48,890 nucleotides of DNA, from contig NZ_AYVL01000002.1 in NCBI RefSeq assembly GCF_000502835.1, positions 237,773 to 286,662 on the forward strand. Reading direction: 5' to 3'. This DNA is from Mesorhizobium sp. LSJC280B00 (GTDB taxonomy: Bacteria > Pseudomonadota > Alphaproteobacteria > Rhizobiales > Rhizobiaceae). Numbering within the stretch: position 1 is the first letter of the stretch; every line of letters begins with the position of its first letter. The notes below the pieces were generated by a model. The model searched no databases, was not told the origin of the DNA, and saw only the letters and a program-made list of their open reading frames with translations. Positions 47,757 through 48,890 of this stretch are shown here, in pieces. Made by a program: the position numbers and the translations under genes.

Positions 47757-48775
47757 GGCAGCTTCGATCGTCGATACAGATCCGGTTTGGCGTCCATCGC
47801 GATGCCCACGCGCGCGCCGGTCGCGAGCGCCTCGACCCCCGCTTCCGCCACCCGCGCGGCGCAGTAGCCATCCCATGCGTCGGCCGCGACTGTCGGAAAC
47901 ACGCCCGAACGGACGAATTCCAGGAACGCCTTGTCCTGAAGCCTGTAGGCTTCCGCGAAGCGTGGCCGCCAGTCGGGAGCATAGCGCTCGTAGGCCATCA
48001 ATTGGTCGTTGCGGCGCGTGTAGACGGGCGCATTCAGAAGGACCGATCCCTTCTCGCCGACGAGCTCGCCACGAACGTCGTAACCATAGGCGGCATTGTT
48101 GTTGATCTCGATGTTGACGAGCTGGCCCTTGTCCGTCTCGAGCACCATGAAGACCGGCGCGCCGGTCTTGGTCGTGTGGACGACCGAAGGCTGGAAGACG
48201 GAGATCGCCTTGTAGTCGGTGCTGAGCACAAAGCGGGCAACGTCGAACTCGTGCGGGGCCGAATTGGTGACGGCCATCTGACCGGTGAAGTTCGCCGGCG
48301 CCTCCACGTTGCGGTGGAAGTTGTGCATCATGATCGCGCGACCAAGTGAGCCATCGTCCAGTATCGCCTTCAGATCGCGGTAGGAGGGATCGAAGCGGCG
48401 CATGAAGCCGAGTTGGACGAAGCGTCGGCCGCGCGCGACCTCGGCCTCGATCACATGAAGGCATTCGTTCGCGTCCTGCGACAGTGGCTTTTCGCAAAGC
48501 ACAGGCTTGCCGGCCTCGATGGCGGCCAGCGACAAGGGCGCGTGGGTGTCGTCGGGGCTGGCGATGACCACGGCATCGACGTCGCCGCGCCTGATGGTCG
48601 CGACCGGATCCGTGGTGACGTCTCCCGCGCCGTGTTCCTGCGCCACTGTCCTCGCCCGCTCGGGTGAGGCGTCGCATACGACCTGCAGGGTTGCGCCGGG
48701 CAACTCCTCCGCCACGATCCGGGCATGGTCGGCCCCCATGATGCCGGCCCCAACGATCGCAATTCTAACGGTCAT
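47753..48775 (-). CDS. Gfo/Idh/MocA-family dehydrogenase
   Basis: 340 residues. IAIVGAGIMGADHARIVAEE is the Rossmann NAD-binding start; VLCEKPLSQDANECLHVIEA carries the EKP motif and RRFDPSYRDLKAIL follows. NSAPHEFDVARFVL includes the catalytic His/Asp-type motif. Inositol or sugar 2-dehydrogenases of this family match well. Start ATG 48775 is preferred over an upstream in-frame start at 48826. The neighbours suggest polyol or inositol-type catabolism. Confidence 0.85.
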   Translation of the reverse strand: MTVRIAIVGAGIMGADHARIVAEELPGATLQVVCDASPERARTVAQEHGAGDVTTDPVATIRRGDVDAVVIASPDDTHAPLSLAAIEAGKPVLCEKPLSQDANECLHVIEAEVARGRRFVQLGFMRRFDPSYRDLKAILDDGSLGRAIMMHNFHRNVEAPANFTGQMAVTNSAPHEFDVARFVLSTDYKAISVFQPSVVHTTKTGAPVFMVLETDKGQLVNIEINNNAAYGYDVRGELVGEKGSVLLNAPVYTRRNDQLMAYERYAPDWRPRFAEAYRLQDKAFLEFVRSGVFPTVAADAWDGYCAARVAEAGVEALATGARVGIAMDAKPDLYRRSKLP

Positions 48776-48785
48776 GCTGCTGCTT

Positions 48786-48890
48786 TCATCTTCTGAGGGC
48801 CCATTGGCGAAGAGACTTGTCGCCATAGGCCGCGAGTACCACGATCACCCCGAGGATCAGCACGAACCATTGCGGCTGCACGCCCATCAC
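48786..48890 (-). CDS. ABC sugar transporter permease, C-terminal end
   Basis: The last 34 residues read VMGVQPQWFVLILGVIVVLA then AYGDKSLRQWALRR before the stop at 48786. A single hydrophobic segment with a VxPQW-x3-L-x2-GV-I-V-LA pattern is the last TM of RbsC-type sugar permeases. The rest of the gene lies beyond the window edge. It is 10 bases upstream of the dehydrogenase start. Confidence 0.75.
   Translation of the reverse strand: MMGVQPQWFVLILGVIVVLAAYGDKSLRQWALRR

Noticed and set aside
47415..48677. 420-codon minus-strand frame containing the RpiR domain at its end
   Set aside because: Its first ~300 codons are a shadow of the Gfo/Idh/MocA gene in another frame; only the part from ATG 47756 is protein-like.

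Overview
The window looks like an alphaproteobacterial chromosome of the Hyphomicrobiales, probably a Mesorhizobium-type organism. This rests on GC-rich codon use, many ATGA/GTGA-coupled genes, CtrA- and GcrA-type regulators, heme A synthase (CtaA), a DUF2842-like gene and a rhizobial-style exopolysaccharide cluster. The genus is an inference. Family names come from reading the translated sequence; no database search was possible.

Positions 1 to about 34,650 are one temperate prophage. Its right end lies where a tRNA-Pro gene is cut at the anticodon loop (34,653-34,691), ten bases beyond the tyrosine integrase gene. The left end and most virion genes lie outside the window; only the N-terminus of a tail protein is visible at 1-175. 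Inside the prophage: (a) 1,755-9,032, rightward, short units of small unknown genes with a DUF932 protein, an adenine methyltransferase and a HerA-like ATPase. Five unit starts carry a small covarying hairpin just ahead of the Shine-Dalgarno. (b) 9,037-18,256, leftward, a Cro-like gene followed by DNA-binding proteins, GcrA-like, GapR-like and CtrA-like regulators, a RuvC-like nuclease, a second methyltransferase and a primase-helicase. One membrane-protein gene at 12,219-12,920 points the other way. (c) 18,332-19,806, a CI-like repressor, a ribbon-helix-helix protein and a secreted protein. (d) 20,177-33,262, a tightly coupled rightward early operon: YqaJ exonuclease, RecT, a DnaQ-like exonuclease with a displaced frame, a RecD/Dda-like helicase, an HNH-like protein, a J-domain protein, SSB, then a MoxR ATPase and a VWA/metallopeptidase protein separated by four short, related genes. 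(e) Excisionase and integrase at 33,279-34,642.

The switch region suggests lambda-like logic. The leftward promoter at 18,263-18,290 and the rightward promoter at 20,123-20,151 are nearly identical from -35 to -10, so one repressor could silence both early operons. Two arrays of 11-bp iterons (1,034-1,088 and 9,964-10,007, the latter inside the primase gene) are origin candidates.

From 34,690 rightward is host chromosome. Genes for a Wzx/Wzy-type exopolysaccharide pathway (Wzy/ligase-like protein, initiating sugar transferase, GT4 glycosyltransferase, Wza-like lipoprotein, Wzc-like protein with a degenerate kinase domain, CelD/BcsL-type acyltransferase, polysaccharide deacetylase) are followed by a DUF2842-like gene, ctaA and an N-terminally short APH(6)-like kinase. 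The last genes form a leftward sugar or polyol catabolic operon: ABC permease end, Gfo/Idh/MocA dehydrogenase, HTH-only RpiR regulator and a TIM-barrel isomerase. No transposase, rRNA gene or CRISPR array was seen.
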